The translations under genes were made by a program, and so were the position numbers. From positions 52,334 to 116,333 of the forward strand of contig NZ_QUDR01000007.1 in the NCBI RefSeq assembly GCF_003477605.1: a stretch of 64,000 nucleotides of DNA, in the 5' to 3' direction. This DNA is from Clostridium sp. AF37-5 (lineage in GTDB: Bacteria > Bacillota > Clostridia > Lachnospirales > Lachnospiraceae). The notes beneath the pieces were generated by a model. It searched no databases. It was given only the letters and a program-made list of their open reading frames with translations, and was not told where the DNA came from. Positions 8,997 through 17,232 of the stretch are shown one piece after another. The stretch's first letter is position 1. Each line of letters begins with the position of its first letter.

Positions 8997-9980
8997 CTAT
9001 CCAATATATTTTCGATGTGCAATCTTAACATTGCTCTGTTTAACCATTGCATATTGCAAGGTTGTATCTATTTTCCTATGTCCTAAAAGTTGCTGTAATT
9101 GCTCAATAGGCATTCCCTTATCTATTGCCATTGTTGCAAGTGTACGCCTGAATTTATGTGGATGTACCTTTCGCAACCCCAATTGTTTTCCAAATTCTCG
9201 CAGTCGAACTTCAACACCGCCTATTTTCAACCTTTCATGTGGCGATTTCAGCGAAACAAACAATGCTGGATTATTGTCTGTTCTACTCTTCAAGTAGTTC
9301 TGTAAATGTATTTTTGTTCGAGCATCAAAATAAACTACTCGTTCTTTGCTTCCTTTACCAAAAACAATACATTCTCTCTCATTAAAATCAATATCATTTC
9401 GATTAAGCAATACCATCTCACCTACACGCATTCCCGTTGAAGCAAGTATATCGATAATCGCCAAATCTCGAAGTGTTGTGCAATTATCTCGCATAAGTTC
9501 TAATGATTCATCGGAATATGTTTCCTTAATGTTTGTACCAGTTTTGACTTTATGTATACGTCTCACCGGACTTTTTAATATATAATCCTCATCCTCTAGC
9601 CATGAAAAAAAACTAGATAAAATGCGCCGGATATTATCTATCGTAACCCTGCTTGACTTCTTCTTTTCCTGATATTCCGTCAAGTAACCTCTAATATCAT
9701 CTGTTACTATGTGTTTAACATCTTTTTTTAACTCATCAAGCATTGTTTCAATAGTTGCCTTGTAATATTTAAGCGATTTCTCAGAACAGCCCTCTATTCG
9801 CTTTGCGGCTAAGAACAATTCTACAAAATCCTGTTCCGAATTCTCCTCTTTATTCTGACTATCTGTTACCTCATATTTTGCAAGAGTATATCGCAAAATC
9901 TCTTGCAATTTTTCATTTTGTGCGTTATTCAGATATGGCAACATTTCTTGAACAACATCTTTGATTAAATTCTGTTTCAT
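8997..9980 (-). CDS. Tyrosine recombinase (hsdS invertase)
   Basis: 327 aa. A core-binding N-terminal domain (about 45-150, FVELFLAAKRIEGCSEKSLK) is followed by a catalytic domain with Arg in TGMRVGEMVLL, HPHKFRRTLAT (HxxR), LLGHRKIDTT and the nucleophile region LQYAMV. XerC/D-like recombinases placed between hsdS copies catalyse inversions between repeats in phase-variable type I systems; the position and the four repeats here support the same role. ATG start 9980 with AAGGAGAAAAGACA upstream. Confidence 0.88.
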   Translation of the reverse strand: MKQNLIKDVVQEMLPYLNNAQNEKLQEILRYTLAKYEVTDSQNKEENSEQDFVELFLAAKRIEGCSEKSLKYYKATIETMLDELKKDVKHIVTDDIRGYLTEYQEKKKSSRVTIDNIRRILSSFFSWLEDEDYILKSPVRRIHKVKTGTNIKETYSDESLELMRDNCTTLRDLAIIDILASTGMRVGEMVLLNRNDIDFNERECIVFGKGSKERVVYFDARTKIHLQNYLKSRTDNNPALFVSLKSPHERLKIGGVEVRLREFGKQLGLRKVHPHKFRRTLATMAIDKGMPIEQLQQLLGHRKIDTTLQYAMVKQSNVKIAHRKYIG

Positions 9981-10064
9981 TGTCTTTTCTCCTTATCTTT
10001 TAGAGAACGACAATCAACGGCAGTTCTTTTATTTTTACTCCCGCCGTTGGTGGAAGATTGCCTT

Positions 10065-10256
10065 TTAATAAAGGTCTATCTCATCATGGTCTTCACCATC
10101 ATAATGATTATAATAATGAAATCCATCTTCAAAGGGTTTACCACAATCGCAACAAACATCCCAATATCCCCATTCTGAATTCTCAGATGTCATTGCAGAT
10201 GGAGTAGAACATTGACAATAACCAATTTTGTCAATAGGAATTCCTCTAAAATGCAT
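10065..10256 (-). CDS. Small zinc-ribbon-like protein
   Basis: 63 aa. Start ATG 10256 is chosen because of a strong AGGAGGTGAGAAA site; a longer frame to 10280 would include that site. It contains CQC and, after 21 residues, CCDCGK, a likely zinc-binding quartet, then a His/Asp/Tyr-rich acidic tail. Family unknown. It lies between the recombinase and the silent hsdS half and is inside the segment that R2/R3 or R1/R4 inversion would flip. Confidence 0.6.
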   Translation of the reverse strand: MHFRGIPIDKIGYCQCSTPSAMTSENSEWGYWDVCCDCGKPFEDGFHYYNHYDGEDHDEIDLY

Positions 10257-10337
10257 TTTCTCACCTCCTAAGATTGACAATAACTAGCACCATAATAACT
10301 AAAATAGCAATATTGTGCTCTGTTTCACTTCATTCTT

Positions 10338-10356
10338 ATAAACAATAATTTAGAGC
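10338..10356 (+). repeat. hsdS inversion repeat R3 (orientation A)
   Basis: ataaacaataatttagagc; perfect inverted match to R2 over 19 bp, and matching R4 over the 16-bp ataaacaataatttag. It begins the plus-strand hsdS half in frame (INNNLEQQ). Confidence 0.85.
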
Positions 10357-11015
10357 AACAAATTGAGATGGTTCTGCTTAAAACCATTAATGATACCGAT
10401 ACTCAGCCAGTAATGCTTGGCGATTACCTTTACATCAAGGGGCGTATTGGATGGAAAGGTTTAAAAAAATCAGAGTATTTGCCAATTTCAAACTACCGTA
10501 TCATCAATGGTGAGAGTCTCACTCTATCGGGCATTGACTGGAACAAAGCTGGTTACATATCCGCTGAAAGATATGAGGAATCTCCTGAAATAATGCTTAA
10601 CATTGGAGATATCCTTCTTTCTAAGGATGGAACTATCGGAAAAATTGGATATGTCGATAAACTGGATGCTCCGACTAGTGTTGCATCAGGAATTTTTGTA
10701 ATCAGGAACACCAGGCAATCCGAAATTTCAACACAGTTCATTTACTATTTGTTAAAGTCTAAGCTGTTTAAAGCTTTTATCGCTAGCAGGACAGAGGGAA
10801 GCGTCATTCCTCATCTTTATCAAAAGGATTTTATGGAATTTGAATTCCAACTTCCGTCACCTGATGATATGAAAATTTTTGATGATACTACAGCCGATAT
10901 GTTTTCCTTGGTGTTTTCAAATCTTAATGAAAATGAAAGGCTCATTCATTTAAGAGATTCATTGTTGCCAAAGCTCATGTCTGGTGAACTTGATGTCTCT
11001 GATACAGACATCTAA
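10338..11015 (+). pseudogene. Silent hsdS 3' half (TRD cassette)
   Basis: The open frame enters through repeat R3 (INNNLEQQIEM), then carries one target-recognition domain (about 20-180) and the C-terminal helix RDSLLPKLMSGELDVSDTDI. There is no N-terminal half and no ribosome site before the first ATG (10368). It is therefore a storage cassette, not broken by mutation: inversion between R3 and R4 would fuse it in frame to hsdS' and restore a complete HsdS. It differs in TRD from the other copies. Confidence 0.85.
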
Positions 11016-11551
11016 ACCGCTAAATTATTGTTTATCTCATTATTAAGCTTTATCTTATCATCAAAAGTCTTTAACAATCCTCCTATCTTTCTTTGTTCCT
11101 CAATAGGTGGCAATTCAATATCTAAATTGGCAACAACATCAGTCTGAACTCTTTGGCGACCAGATGAACCAACCATGGATTTAATCGCCGGATTGCGAAC
11201 CAACGGGCTAGATATCAAATAGTACAAAAAATCAGCATCACTTACACCATCAATAGCTCGAAAGACAATGTATTCCGTTGATCCAAAACCTATTTCATCA
11301 GTATTCAAAACTGAAACTTTTGCAATTTTTCCGTTTTCAAGACAAGGAGTAATTCTTGCCATAATCGTATCATCATTTCTAAATTTTGTGCCACCCTTAT
11401 ATTCCCCAAGCACAAATTCTGGAACATCTCTACAAAAAGGCTGCAATTTATCCATTGGCACTTTCTTTGCAACAACGCCCTTACCTATACTCTCTCTTGG
11501 ATTAATATAAGCGATTTCTGATAGTTTTTTCGTAGTCCAATTAAACTTCAT
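11012..11551 (-). CDS. hsdS: HsdS', truncated specificity subunit behind hsdM
   Basis: 179 aa: one TRD (MKFNWTTKKLSEIAYINPRE onward) and the central helix LLKTFDDKIKLNNEINNNLAV, ending with a TAG directly after repeat R4. ATG start 11551 overlaps the last codons of hsdM (GAAGTTTAA), so it is translationally coupled. In the present orientation HsdS' lacks TRD2; the locus could be OFF, or HsdS' could work as a dimer of half subunits, as shown for some truncated HsdS. Inversion of 10338-11035 would give a full-length product. Confidence 0.85.
   Translation of the reverse strand: MKFNWTTKKLSEIAYINPRESIGKGVVAKKVPMDKLQPFCRDVPEFVLGEYKGGTKFRNDDTIMARITPCLENGKIAKVSVLNTDEIGFGSTEYIVFRAIDGVSDADFLYYLISSPLVRNPAIKSMVGSSGRQRVQTDVVANLDIELPPIEEQRKIGGLLKTFDDKIKLNNEINNNLAV
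11017..11035 (+). repeat. hsdS inversion repeat R4 (orientation B)
   Basis: ccgctaaattattgtttat. Matches R1 over 18 bp and R3/R2 over the core, in inverted (R1, R3) or direct (R2) orientation. It lies at the 3' end of hsdS' and 2 nt past the stop of the silent half. Confidence 0.85.
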
Positions 11552-13046
11552 GCCCAATCGCCCCCAGTTTCTTACGAATTTCTTCTTCCAACTCATGAGA
11601 CTTTGCAAACATATCTGAAAGCTCTGATGTAAGGCGTGTCATTTTTTCTTCAAATGGTTCTCCGTCGTCTGGGGCTTCTTCAATACCAACATATCTACCC
11701 GGTGTCAGAATAAAGTCCTGCTTTTCGATTTCTTTAATGTCTGCTACAACACAGAATCCTTTCACATCTTCAAGCGTACCATCTTGAAATGATGTAAATG
11801 TATCAGACAACTTCTGAATATCTTCATCAGTAAAATCTCTATGCTTGCGGTCAACCATATAACCCATCTTGCGTGCATCTATAAATAAGGTTTTGCCTTT
11901 CTGCTTTTTGTTCTTAGAAATAAACCAAAGTGTAACCGGAATTGTAACGCTGTAAAATAACTGCGTAGGCAATGCAACGATACCCTCTACAAGGTCAGCC
12001 TGAATAATATTCTTTCTGATTTCTCCCTCGCCGCTGGATTGAGAGGACAACGCACCATTAGCAAGTACAAGACCAATTTTCCCATTCGGTGCAAGATGAT
12101 GTATCATATGCTGAATCCACGCATAGTTAGCATTTCCTGCTGGTGGAGTTCCATATTTCCATCTAAGATCATCTTTTAGCTTATCTTGTCCCCAGTTTGA
12201 AAGATTGAATGGCGGATTTGCCATAATAAAATCAGCTTTAAGCGTTTTATGTAAATCATTGAAAAAAGTATCTGCCTGATAAGGTCCAAAATCTGCGTCG
12301 ATACCGCGAATAGCCATATTCATTTTTGCCATCTTCCAAGTATCAGCGTTAGACTCCTGACCATAAACAGCGATTTCTCCACGCTTTCCACTGTGTGCCT
12401 GAATAAATTTTGCACTCTGAACAAACATACCACCAGAACCACAACATGGGTCATATACACGACAGTTTTTGAATGGTTTCAAAATAGCAACGATTGTTTT
12501 AACGATACTTGCAGGAGTATAGAACTCGCCACCTTTAACACCCTCGTATGCTGCAAACTGCTGAATACAATACTCGTATGTTCTGCCAAGAAGGTCTTTG
12601 CTTTCTTCTGTATCGCCCATATCCATATTGGTGAAAAGATCAACAACCTCACCTAATACTCGCTTATCCAAATCTAGACTTGCATAATTCTTTGGCAGCA
12701 CATTTTTAAGAGTTATATTTTCCTTTTCAATAGCTCTCATTGCATCATCGATAACAGTACCAATTTCTGGCGTATGTGCCGCAGAAGCAATCTTGCTCCA
12801 ACGGGCTTCCTCTGGTACAAAGAAAATATTATCTTCTGCATATGCATCCTTATCACCCTCAAAACCATCACCCTCTTCAACAAGCTGTTGATATCGTTTT
12901 TCAAACGCACTTGATATATAACGCAGAAAAATAAGTCCTACGATAACCTTTCTGTATTCTGCTGCTGGAATGTGTCCCCAAAGGACACAAGCTGCATCCC
13001 ATATTTGTTTTTCAAAGCCAATGTTAGCATTATTTTGAACTACCAT
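11541..13046 (-). CDS. hsdM: Type I DNA methyltransferase subunit M
   Basis: 501 aa. N-terminal helical HsdM_N domain (FEKQIWDAACVLWGH), then the N6-adenine methylase with GGEFYTPASIVKTIV, the SAM site VYDPCCGSGGMFVQS and the catalytic DFIMANPPFNLSNW. It methylates adenine in the site recognised by HsdS. First structural gene of the operon; AGGAATTTATAA upstream of ATG 13046. The coiled C-terminus contacts HsdS. Confidence 0.95.
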   Translation of the reverse strand: MVVQNNANIGFEKQIWDAACVLWGHIPAAEYRKVIVGLIFLRYISSAFEKRYQQLVEEGDGFEGDKDAYAEDNIFFVPEEARWSKIASAAHTPEIGTVIDDAMRAIEKENITLKNVLPKNYASLDLDKRVLGEVVDLFTNMDMGDTEESKDLLGRTYEYCIQQFAAYEGVKGGEFYTPASIVKTIVAILKPFKNCRVYDPCCGSGGMFVQSAKFIQAHSGKRGEIAVYGQESNADTWKMAKMNMAIRGIDADFGPYQADTFFNDLHKTLKADFIMANPPFNLSNWGQDKLKDDLRWKYGTPPAGNANYAWIQHMIHHLAPNGKIGLVLANGALSSQSSGEGEIRKNIIQADLVEGIVALPTQLFYSVTIPVTLWFISKNKKQKGKTLFIDARKMGYMVDRKHRDFTDEDIQKLSDTFTSFQDGTLEDVKGFCVVADIKEIEKQDFILTPGRYVGIEEAPDDGEPFEEKMTRLTSELSDMFAKSHELEEEIRKKLGAIGHEV

Positions 13047-13114
13047 TTATAAATTCCTTTCTATTAGTAACTTGCTATAATTATCTGCACACACTTCTTC
13101 ATTTTGCAATATAA

Positions 13115-13336
13115 CTATCGTTCTATCTCCACAATATCATCAAAGCCACATTTCAATTCAACACAAACACATATACTTGCCAGAATATCTAACGATACTT
13201 GTTGATCATTGTTGATTTTAGTAAACGTACTTGGTGCTATCTGTGTTTTCTTTCTCAATTCAGTTTTTGTCATATCCCTATCAATCAACATCTTCCATAA
13301 AGGTTTATAAGTTATTTTTACTTGATTTTCTGACAT
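13115..13336 (-). CDS. XRE-family regulator of the RM locus
   Basis: 73 aa from ATG 13336 (GGAGAAAACAAC upstream); a longer frame to 13414 lacks such a site. It is a single helix-turn-helix (MTKTELRKKTQIAPSTFTKI, then VSLDILASICVCV) of the short Cro/YozG type. These often precede type I RM genes and may control their expression. 68 nt upstream of hsdM, same strand. Confidence 0.75.
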   Translation of the reverse strand: MSENQVKITYKPLWKMLIDRDMTKTELRKKTQIAPSTFTKINNDQQVSLDILASICVCVELKCGFDDIVEIER

Positions 13337-13478
13337 GTTGTTTTCTCCGATTATCACGTCAAATAGTCCTTTTATCTTGATTTTTATTATATCATCAGTT
13401 TTTCGCTTATGCAATTACAAATTTTGAGTTCTCGAAATCACGCATATGGTTATTTGCGGAAAAAATTGAGTAGAGGAA

Positions 13479-14003
13479 TTATCTTCCTTTACCCCTATTC
13501 CACATCTTATCTTTATCCTTTTCTTTATTTGTATCTCTACCGACACTCTCATCATAAATTTTCTGAAACTCCTCATAAAGCTCATCTCCATCTTGTTTTA
13601 TCTCCAGCCTTTTCATTACATCCGAGAACAACCTTATGCTTCCACTAACATCAGCAATATCAAATCCGAATATATCTGCCTTAACAGAACCACCAAGTTC
13701 TGATATTCTCCTGACAATCCAGCCACCTTTGTATACAGGTTCAGTTTCTTTAGTTTCCACAAATTCATTTTTATCTGTTACATCAGTTATACTTTCGCCC
13801 ACTCTTGTCACATTCACATCAGACGAATTATGAATCTCTGGTATTCGAATGCCATCTAAATCAGTCTGTTGTTTTCTCGCACTATCAGCTTGCTCCTTCT
13901 GTCTGCCTATTTCATTCTGATTATTGTCAGACTTCATTCCTGTAACACTTATATCCGGCTCAACAACCGCTTCCGCTGTTCTCTCCATTCCTATGAATGT
14001 CAC
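13479..14003 (-). CDS. Hypothetical protein
   Basis: Up to 174 aa (GTG 14003; an in-frame ATG at 13988 is an alternative with a weak GGA upstream). The first 80 residues are polar and low in hydrophobics; residues 90-150 (KGGWIVRRISELGGSVKADI, then LFSDVMKRLEI) look like a small folded domain. The end is highly charged (KEKDKDKMWNRGKGR). No family recognised. It could be a piece of a larger mobile-element protein. It is divergent from the XRE/HEPN pair. Confidence 0.4.
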   Translation of the reverse strand: MTFIGMERTAEAVVEPDISVTGMKSDNNQNEIGRQKEQADSARKQQTDLDGIRIPEIHNSSDVNVTRVGESITDVTDKNEFVETKETEPVYKGGWIVRRISELGGSVKADIFGFDIADVSGSIRLFSDVMKRLEIKQDGDELYEEFQKIYDESVGRDTNKEKDKDKMWNRGKGR

Positions 14004-14113
14004 AGCAAATGCCTGTTAGCTTTCTGATACCGCTCATTCAGTTGTTTTCAATACTATATCGTATAGATAAATGAATTATGATTATTCTATATCCTATGGT
14101 ATTGAATTGTCAA

Positions 14114-14148
14114 GAACTTTTTCTAATGTTCTCGTATAGAAAAAGTTC
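14114..14148. promoter_or_regulatory. Operator-like palindrome before the XRE/HEPN pair
   Basis: GAACTTTTTCTA and TAGAAAAAGTTC form perfect 12-bp arms with an 11-bp spacer. A -10 box TATACT lies at 14169-14174, with a weak -35 (TTCCCT, 14147-14152), so the palindrome overlaps the -35. It is a natural autoregulatory site for the XRE protein; inferred. Confidence 0.6.
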
Positions 14149-14220
14149 CCTTTTCATTTTTTTCGTGTTATACTGTGTTCAACAGTCCATACAGGATCAC
14201 AAAATGGAGGTGACTACACT

Positions 14221-14772
14221 ATGACAATAGGTGAAAGAATAAAGAAAATACGGGTGTTCCGTAAAATGACAATGGATGATCTAGGCGGTGCTCTTGGCTT
14301 TGAAGGAAAAAATATGTCAGTCCGTATATCACAATACGAAACTGGTGCACGTATTCCCGGCGAAGATATGATTCAAAAGCTCGCCGATGCACTGCACTGC
14401 AATTACAAAGCTATTTCTGATTATAGCCTTGGTGCTGCAGAGGATATCATTGAAACACTTTTCTGGCTTGAAGAAAGTGCAGCTTCACTTCCAGCAAGAG
14501 GAAAAGGCACCAGATTTCCTGAGTACACTGCTCCCGGCAATCTGATTCACTTAACTGCAATGATTCCGTCAAAGCCATCTGAAACAGCCAGACCAACTTA
14601 TAACGAAGATGATTATGACTGTGCAGGTGCACCTGTTGCATTAACTTTTGAATATGGATTGGTAAATGATTTCCTTTCGGAATGGTGTGAAATGAAAACG
14701 AAATTAAATAACGGAGAGATTTCTCCAAATGAATATTTTGAGTGGAAAATCACATGGCCGCATGGCAAATAG
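14221..14772 (+). CDS. XRE-family regulator paired with HEPN gene
   Basis: 183 aa. HTH at residues 1-60 (MTIGERIKKIRVFRKMTMDD, then SVRISQYETGARIPGEDMI), a middle region of unknown fold, and a C-terminal WCEMKTKLNNGEISPNEYFEWK segment. It resembles the regulator at 24328 in both the HTH and the tail, so the two are paralogues of a mobile-element regulator family. ATGGAGGTGACTACACT precedes the start. Its stop lies 23 nt before the HEPN-motif gene, indicating one operon. Confidence 0.8.
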   Translation: MTIGERIKKIRVFRKMTMDDLGGALGFEGKNMSVRISQYETGARIPGEDMIQKLADALHCNYKAISDYSLGAAEDIIETLFWLEESAASLPARGKGTRFPEYTAPGNLIHLTAMIPSKPSETARPTYNEDDYDCAGAPVALTFEYGLVNDFLSEWCEMKTKLNNGEISPNEYFEWKITWPHGK

Positions 14773-14794
14773 AAATAAGAATAGGAGAATTATT

Positions 14795-16357
14795 ATGATA
14801 CGTGATATGGAATTACTACTTAATACTGTATATGACGACGAAATCAAATCCTACTTACGCGAAGCTCTTAATTGCTATTCTGCAGAAGCTTATCGTGCTT
14901 GCGTAATAATGTCAATAATTGGAGGGATTCATGATTTACACAATAAACTCAAAATTTTGGCACCAAGTAATCATGACATTGCCGACCTTGAAAAAAAAGT
15001 ATCCGATTCAAAAGAAAAACTAAATCCATACGAGAGACTTTTAGTTGATGGCTGTGCTAGATCAGACATAGATTTATTAACACCATCTGAGGCAAAAGAG
15101 ATTAATAGATGTTTTGATATTCGTAATGACTGTGCTCATCCTAGTGATTATAATTGTACTGCTGAAACAGCACGTTATGTTTATTCTACTATCATTGATA
15201 TTTTGGCTTCAAAACCAATCTTACTAGGGCAGCAATATATTACTACTATTTATAACAATATAATTTCTGATACCTTTTTTCCTAGAATTGACAAGACCGA
15301 AATACAATCTTTTGTCAACAAACAGCTTCAATCTTGTAGCAAACGAATTATTGCTCCACTTGCTCAAAAAATAGTCAAAGGAATTATGGAGGAATCATCC
15401 CATACAAATAACAACAAACTATTTTTTCTAGCAAATATGTCAACAGAACTCAATAATAATTTTGATAGAATCATTCAACCACTCTTATTGGACTCAAAAT
15501 TTCATTCATCCATAATGATAATGCTATCATCCAATGTCAATATAATAAACGTTTTATCGGATGAAAATATCAAACGTATCTTGCATATATTTAAATCATA
15601 TGTTAAAGAAGACCAAAACTATAACCAAACTATAATAGATGTTTTGCAAAACGCAAAACTTTCAGATGCATCATACAATAATAACATTGTCGAATTATTA
15701 AATTTCAGCTATGATAAAATGACAGATAATCAGATTGACTTATGGATAAAAATTGTTACTAATAACACTTATAATCAACAACGACTATCTCAAATAAAGT
15801 CAGATTATATCTCACATATTTTAGATAAAACAACTTTTTCAAGCCAAAGATTTCAAGAGATATTTATATTATGCAACAATAAAGATTTGTTTTCTTCATT
15901 AATCAAAAACATATCTGAAAAAGTTGCTGATTATGATTACACAATAAGTAACCCTGCTGTTTTGCAATTAAAGGAACTAAATGAAAATTTTATAACTTCT
16001 CTGTCAATTAAAGATGTAGACAATATCATATATAGTATCTTAGCAGGTAATCAAGGATATGGACGTGAGGTAGCTGCTTTACTTGATAGTATATATGACA
16101 AACCATTTTACAAACGTTATATTAATGAAACTGTTCCTAGTTTCAATTATGATGAATTATTAGAAATGGAAAGTTATAATTTAACTGATTATACATTATA
16201 TAAATTTGTAACCATAATAACCCAAAATGCCCCTGATTTTGATAATCATTTTATATCACTTGCCAAAGATTATATTTCCAATAATTTTGATGATTATTAT
16301 GCTACTATATTAACTAATACCATCAATAAGCTTGAAAATAGTGACTCTAAATCTTAG
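14795..16357 (+). CDS. Large protein with HEPN-type RNase motif
   Basis: 520 aa from ATG 14795 (AGGAG 8 nt upstream). N-terminal 150 residues are helical and include RNDCAH at 110-115, an R-x4-H motif typical of HEPN ribonucleases, in the context FDIRNDCAHPSDYNCTAETA where the HEPN catalytic site usually sits before the last helix. The remaining 370 residues are Asn/Ile/Asp-rich repeats of helices without a recognised family. Codon use is very AT-rich. Partnering with an XRE regulator and lying at the edge of a defence island suggests an abortive-infection or toxin role; this is inference. Confidence 0.6.
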   Translation: MIRDMELLLNTVYDDEIKSYLREALNCYSAEAYRACVIMSIIGGIHDLHNKLKILAPSNHDIADLEKKVSDSKEKLNPYERLLVDGCARSDIDLLTPSEAKEINRCFDIRNDCAHPSDYNCTAETARYVYSTIIDILASKPILLGQQYITTIYNNIISDTFFPRIDKTEIQSFVNKQLQSCSKRIIAPLAQKIVKGIMEESSHTNNNKLFFLANMSTELNNNFDRIIQPLLLDSKFHSSIMIMLSSNVNIINVLSDENIKRILHIFKSYVKEDQNYNQTIIDVLQNAKLSDASYNNNIVELLNFSYDKMTDNQIDLWIKIVTNNTYNQQRLSQIKSDYISHILDKTTFSSQRFQEIFILCNNKDLFSSLIKNISEKVADYDYTISNPAVLQLKELNENFITSLSIKDVDNIIYSILAGNQGYGREVAALLDSIYDKPFYKRYINETVPSFNYDELLEMESYNLTDYTLYKFVTIITQNAPDFDNHFISLAKDYISNNFDDYYATILTNTINKLENSDSKS

Positions 16358-16372
16358 TACCAAAACGAAAAA

Positions 16373-16415
16373 AGAGAGCTCGCATCCCTTGATTTACAAG
16401 GGTTTGCGAGCTCTT
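16373..16415 (+). terminator. Intrinsic hairpin after the HEPN gene
   Basis: Stem AGAGCTCGCA.CCCTT / AAGGG..TGCGAGCTCT with a short loop, 16 nt past the stop codon. No long T-run follows on the plus strand; an A-run precedes it, giving T's for the minus strand. Confidence 0.6.
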
Positions 16416-16420
16416 AGAAA

Positions 16421-16432
16421 TTATTCAAACTC
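16421..16432 (-). other. Attachment site, left (attL/R copy)
   Basis: GAGTTTGAATAA on the minus strand, identical to the 3' end of guaA including its stop codon. Confidence 0.75.
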
Positions 16433-16650
16433 TACAAAGACTAACGCTTTTTGTTTAGGAATTATTCTCTGTAATGTTTCTCGTTCTTTTGATTATTTGA
16501 TATATCCATATTATCCTGCCTATACGAGCTAATGTTATCATTTTGTTATCGGCATTGATAACACCTACTCGATAACTGTGGATAATAACTATATGTAGCA
16601 TGTCAAATTATAAGCTATTTTGCTTAGAGATTCAACACAAAACTGAAATT
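16433..16650. other. Left end of the element, arm-type sites
   Basis: Non-coding. tgttatcattttgttatc at 16533-16550 is 17/18 identical to 25073-25090 at the other end in the same orientation. Further GATAAC motifs (16556-16600) resemble integrase or excisionase arm sites. Confidence 0.55.
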
Positions 16651-17148
16651 TTACTTTTCCTTATATTCATCTGGTATTGCTATTTGAAATGTTTCACACA
16701 ACAGCATCACATCATGCACATCATTTTTATCGTGTTCATATCCCAAATGAAGCATTACCTGACTCAATGGTTCAATACAAGAAACAGTTATATCTCCAAC
16801 TTTTCCAATACCGGAAAAAGTTTTTGATGGAAATATATCTCCCTCATAAACAATTCCGTCATCTGTAAATTCAAAACAATGTAAATCAATGATTCTTTGT
16901 TTATCATCTTTCCAGACAGTATGACCATCCGTTGTATAATCAGTATTTACTTCCTCAAATCCATGCTGCTTAATCACATAAATATAATCATGATAATGTT
17001 TCAGTTCAACAAACAAATCAATATCATTGTGTATTCTTGATTCTCTTTTAAGAAGTGCATCAACACCCCATCCGCCATCTAAATATACTTTAATTTCGTT
17101 TTGCAAAGCATATTTTATAATTTCACATGCATCTTCTGTACGTACCAT
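16651..17148 (-). CDS. Lincosamide/aminoglycoside-type nucleotidyltransferase
   Basis: 165 aa. Residues 20-48 carry the polymerase-beta-like nucleotidyltransferase site: YLDGGWGVDALLKRESRIHN followed by DIDLFV. In Lnu/LinB/ANT enzymes these residues hold Mg-ATP for adenylylation of lincosamides or aminoglycosides. The C-terminal part IEPLSQVMLHLGYEHDKNDVHD also fits. Length is like small lnu products, but the sequence is not a classical lnu(A) or lnu(C), so the substrate is open. Cargo of the mobile element, downstream of the ABC-F gene. Confidence 0.75.
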   Translation of the reverse strand: MVRTEDACEIIKYALQNEIKVYLDGGWGVDALLKRESRIHNDIDLFVELKHYHDYIYVIKQHGFEEVNTDYTTDGHTVWKDDKQRIIDLHCFEFTDDGIVYEGDIFPSKTFSGIGKVGDITVSCIEPLSQVMLHLGYEHDKNDVHDVMLLCETFQIAIPDEYKEK

Positions 17149-17232
17149 AATCTATCCTCCAAATTCAAATCTTTGTATGCTTTCCAACTCACTAAAAGCC
17201 TGAAATTTGTCAGTCTTTCATCCTTTTTGTTA

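Noticed and set aside
10338..11015. Silent hsdS half as an active gene
   Set aside because: It lacks an N-terminal half and ribosome site; better explained as a cassette.
7583..11035. Four spaced repeats as a CRISPR array
   Set aside because: The copies alternate in orientation and are separated by genes, which fits recombination sites.
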